Shown here in pieces: positions 38,685 through 40,866 of a stretch of DNA of 40,866 bases. Made by a program: the position numbers and the translations under genes. The notes beneath the pieces are model-generated. The model was not told where the DNA came from. It saw only the letters and a list, made by a program, of their open reading frames with translations, and did not search any database. Source of the DNA: Scatosoma sp045576335 (lineage in GTDB: Bacteria > Bacillota > Clostridia > Christensenellales > Borkfalkiaceae); NCBI GenBank assembly GCA_045576335.1, contig JAZNGH010000040.1, positions 1-40,866 of the forward strand, given 5' to 3'. Position 1 is the first letter of the stretch. The number at the start of each line of letters is the position of its first letter.

Positions 38685-40170
38685 CATCTGATAACAAATC
38701 CGAACTCTCGATTTCTTCAAAGGAAACACGAACAGTACCGTCCTTGTAATTACAAGTAACGAGTGCGTACGTATCGTAAAGATATATCGCATTTACGAAA
38801 CCGTCAATCAAAACACGTTTGCCTTCCTGCGTTGATATATCGAGTTTTCGGTATTTTGTTAATCCGAATAAAATCTGCTCTCTTGTCAGAATAGGTTTTC
38901 TTATTTGTTCTTGTATCAATTCAACCTCTAACGCCTTTTTCCGTTCTTCCAAATCGGAAAGGCGTTTTTTCGTAGATTCGAGAATAATACCTTGTTGAAT
39001 GGCGTTAAGCATATTTTCTATGCCTTTATCCGTTTCGGCAAGTTGTTCTTTTAATTGCGGAATTCTTGAATTTTCGGCGAGTTGTAACGCATAAAGCGAA
39101 TCCGCAAGATGCTCCATCAATTCATCGTCCATAATCTTTTCCATAACGGCTTGTGCCACTTCATTTTCGATATAGTCTTTATTGATCGGTTTCTTATCAC
39201 AATTATTGCGTTTGCGTTTTTGGTTTGCACACTTATAATAGCGATAAACCTTTGCCGTATGGCTCGTTCCCGATTCTCCGACCATCATAGCTTTACATTT
39301 ACCGCAGAAAAGATGTGTGGTAAGCAAATAATCATCTTCTGCCTTATGTCTTGCAGGAGCTTTTCTATTCTGCTCCAAACGTTTTTGAACTTTATCGAAA
39401 ATCTCTTGTTCGACGATGGCAGGAACGCCGTTTGGCACAACAATATCTCTAAAACGATATTCGCCTATGTATTTTCGGTTGGACAATATCCGTCTTGTCG
39501 TATTATACGTCAACGGTCTTTCATAAGATTTTTTCCCGTCACGAGGTTTCTTTATTTTAACCGTTATACTCGCACCGCGCGCATTCAAATCCTTAATAAT
39601 GTCTTTTACCATTTCCCCATCGGCAAAGCGCTGAAATATCTCGCGAACAAACGGGGCTTTTTTTTCGTCTATCTGCAAGCGTTGATTGTCATCCACATAG
39701 TAACCCAAAGGCGTACCGCTTCCGTTGTTCATACATTTTAAGGCGTTTTCCGTCATCCCACGCAATACTTTTTCCGAAAGGTCCGCAGAGAAATATTCGG
39801 CATAACCTTCAAGCACGGATTCAAGCAAAATGCCTTCTGAACCTTCGGCTATCGTTTCTCTTGCGGATAATACTCTAACACCGTTCTTTTTCAATAAATG
39901 CTTATAATGCGCGGAATCGTATCTATCACGAGAAAAACGGTCTAGTTTCCACACAATAACATATTTGAACAGTTGTTTACTACTATCCTTAATCATTTTT
40001 TGAAAGTTAGGGCGATTATCCGTTTTAGCCGACAAAGCGCGATCTATATATGTATCTATAACAGTCATTCCGTTATGTTTTGCATATTCCATACATTCAC
40101 GAATTTGCCCCTCAATAGATTCTTCTCGTTGGTTATCCGAACTGTATCTTGCATATATAACTGCTTTCAT
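38530..40170 (-). CDS. Large serine recombinase
   Basis: This is 546 residues. The N-terminal resolvase domain has YARYSSDNQ (catalytic Ser at 10 or 11), then VIVWKLDRFSRDRYDS. A recombinase domain (about 165-270, GYYVDD..ILSNRKYIGEYRF), a zinc ribbon (FCGKCKAMM..KCANQKRKRNNC) and a long coiled coil follow, all as in integrases of Clostridium conjugative and mobilisable elements. The normal C-terminal strand (VTCNYKDGTVRVSFEE) ends near residue 490; the last 55 or so residues pass through the 20-bp hairpin at 38639-38684 and look non-native. The gene begins 2 nt after the XRE stop. Confidence 0.92.
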   Translation of the reverse strand: MKAVIYARYSSDNQREESIEGQIRECMEYAKHNGMTVIDTYIDRALSAKTDNRPNFQKMIKDSSKQLFKYVIVWKLDRFSRDRYDSAHYKHLLKKNGVRVLSARETIAEGSEGILLESVLEGYAEYFSADLSEKVLRGMTENALKCMNNGSGTPLGYYVDDNQRLQIDEKKAPFVREIFQRFADGEMVKDIIKDLNARGASITVKIKKPRDGKKSYERPLTYNTTRRILSNRKYIGEYRFRDIVVPNGVPAIVEQEIFDKVQKRLEQNRKAPARHKAEDDYLLTTHLFCGKCKAMMVGESGTSHTAKVYRYYKCANQKRKRNNCDKKPINKDYIENEVAQAVMEKIMDDELMEHLADSLYALQLAENSRIPQLKEQLAETDKGIENMLNAIQQGIILESTKKRLSDLEERKKALEVELIQEQIRKPILTREQILFGLTKYRKLDISTQEGKRVLIDGFVNAIYLYDTYALVTCNYKDGTVRVSFEEIESSDLLSDGTPKATALCGGCFWCTGLELSREGVAVEVGTSCPLRKALITLFRGEKSERR

Positions 40171-40172
40171 TA

Positions 40173-40529
40173 TTATTTTTGTTCCTCCAACATTTTCTTT
40201 AAGGTTTCTTTGAGTTTTGCGTGCGCGTTAGTGCTTGGGTCAAAACACATCTCAATAAACTCTTGCATACGGTCAGAGTTTTCTAATTTAGGTTGTCCGT
40301 AAAGTTTACCTTCGGGGTTATCCGTTCTACCGAGAAGATAGTCTGCCGAGACGTCAAAGTAATCGGCAATTTTAACAAGCACAGGGTAAGACGGCATAAT
40401 AGAGCCAAGCTCGTAACGAGCAAGAACGGGTTGTTTAACGTCGCCAAGCGCCGTAGCGAGTTTTGCTTGTGATAATTTTGCTTTTTCTCTTAATAGTTTT
40501 ATCCTATAGCCAATAATATTTTCTTGCAT
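40173..40529 (-). CDS. XRE-family repressor next to the recombinase
   Basis: This is a 118-residue protein. ATG at 40529 has AGAGG 5 nt upstream; a GTG 6 nt earlier overlaps that site. The HTH is at about 8-65 (LLREKAKLSQAKLATALGDV, VLARYELG). The DYLLGRTDNPEG segment is typical of phage and element repressors, followed by a helical tail (about 80-118). It sits directly upstream of the recombinase in the same transcript, as an element regulator would. Its promoter is fully consensus. Confidence 0.88.
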   Translation of the reverse strand: MQENIIGYRIKLLREKAKLSQAKLATALGDVKQPVLARYELGSIMPSYPVLVKIADYFDVSADYLLGRTDNPEGKLYGQPKLENSDRMQEFIEMCFDPSTNAHAKLKETLKKMLEEQK

Positions 40530-40559
40530 ATACACCTCTTTTTATTACTAATTTACATT

Positions 40560-40588
40560 ATTATAACCGAAAATTTTTCAAATGTCAA
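40560..40588 (-). promoter_or_regulatory. Promoter of the XRE/recombinase unit
   Basis: Minus strand: TTGACA (40583-40588), 17 bp, TATAAT (40560-40565), exact consensus hexamers. Confidence 0.8.
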
Positions 40589-40621
40589 TACGATATGGGT
40601 ATATTTATTAAAATTAGATAT

Positions 40622-40662
40622 TAAAAACGGCAGATACTTTAATCTACCGTTTTTATCTTTTT
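40622..40662. terminator. Bidirectional-type terminator hairpin
   Basis: AAAAACGG(C)AGAT/ATCT(A)CCGTTTTT with T runs on both strands; it isolates the recombinase unit from sequence to the right. Confidence 0.75.
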
Positions 40663-40866
40663 TTGTTATACCTGCAATATTATCTCATTTTGTTTTTGTC
40701 GAGAGTGCTTGTCGTGGCGGAGCGTAGCGACGACACTCTCGTATCAAGACAAGCACACGCCACAGTGCCAAACTCTTAATTTATGTTTTTTATGATTTAT
40801 AAAATATAGCAGATAACTATTTTGAATTTATATGGAGTAAGTCGGATCGTAGCCATGTCGTTCTGT
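40663..40866. other. Non-coding right end with alternative hairpins
   Basis: CGAGAGTG (40700-40707)/CACTCTCG (40734-40741) encloses GTCGT/ACGAC. An alternative pair GTGCTTGTC (40705-40713)/GACAAGCAC (40748-40756) shares three bases with the first, so the two exclude each other. I see no gene from here to the window edge. Confidence 0.4.

Overview
This window reads as chromosomal DNA of a low-to-moderate GC Firmicute (class Clostridia). Start sites have strong GGAGG-type Shine-Dalgarno sequences, promoters are sigma-A-like with 17-bp spacers, intrinsic terminators are frequent, and there is a tryptophan T-box. The gene set is typically clostridial (DUF5685 with a J-domain partner, DUF1385/PrmC, TIGR02206/YwaF, InlB-type and BspA-type surface proteins). 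The closest relatives may lie among uncultured gut Clostridia such as Christensenellales, but that is inference.

Left region, 1-4.4 kb: an AT-richer accessory locus on the minus strand. A small XRE regulator overlaps the gene of an unusual membrane protein: signal sequence, extracellular beta-helix-like domain, InlB-type repeats, one transmembrane helix and a cytoplasmic LuxR-type HTH. Downstream lie six TACCCG/CGGGTA hexamers in front of a promoter with a poor -35, then a zinc-ribbon protein gene and a lipoprotein gene cut by the window edge. This is my best candidate for an undescribed system: a one-component, membrane-tethered regulator with its target operon.

Core, 4.4-28.5 kb: mostly housekeeping. 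rlmD (its conserved C-terminal tail is out of frame), a membrane protein, J-domain/DUF5685 pair, thrC, a P-loop protein, a BspA-type LRR lipoprotein divergent from an XRE regulator with duplicated operators, a Phd-Doc toxin-antitoxin pair, an aspartate aminotransferase, a small membrane protein divergent from another XRE regulator, obgE-yhbY-grpE, a LysR/SemiSWEET-like divergent pair, rpmE-(DUF1385-prmC fusion)-prfA, an MDR dehydrogenase with a YfcE-like phosphoesterase, T-box-trpB2, mgsA and a PlsC-type acyltransferase. Three non-coding palindromic elements (about 6.7-6.9, 16.6-16.7 and 18.05-18.34 kb) sit between genes.

RNA region, 28.5-29.8 kb: an XRE regulator divergent from a probable short RNA, tRNA-Val(CAC) whose 3' end is duplicated 180 bp away, tRNA-Ala(GGC), and a cluster of small hairpins joined by GATTACATAC linkers.

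Right region, 29.8-40.9 kb: uraA-upp for uracil uptake and salvage; a minus-strand operon of two GLUG-repeat lipoproteins and a YwaF-like membrane protein; then an AT-rich mobile segment with a SLOG-family protein divergent from an XRE regulator, and an XRE regulator followed by a large serine recombinase.

A recurring theme is six small XRE regulators in 41 kb. At least four have recognisable dyads overlapping or lying between divergent promoters.
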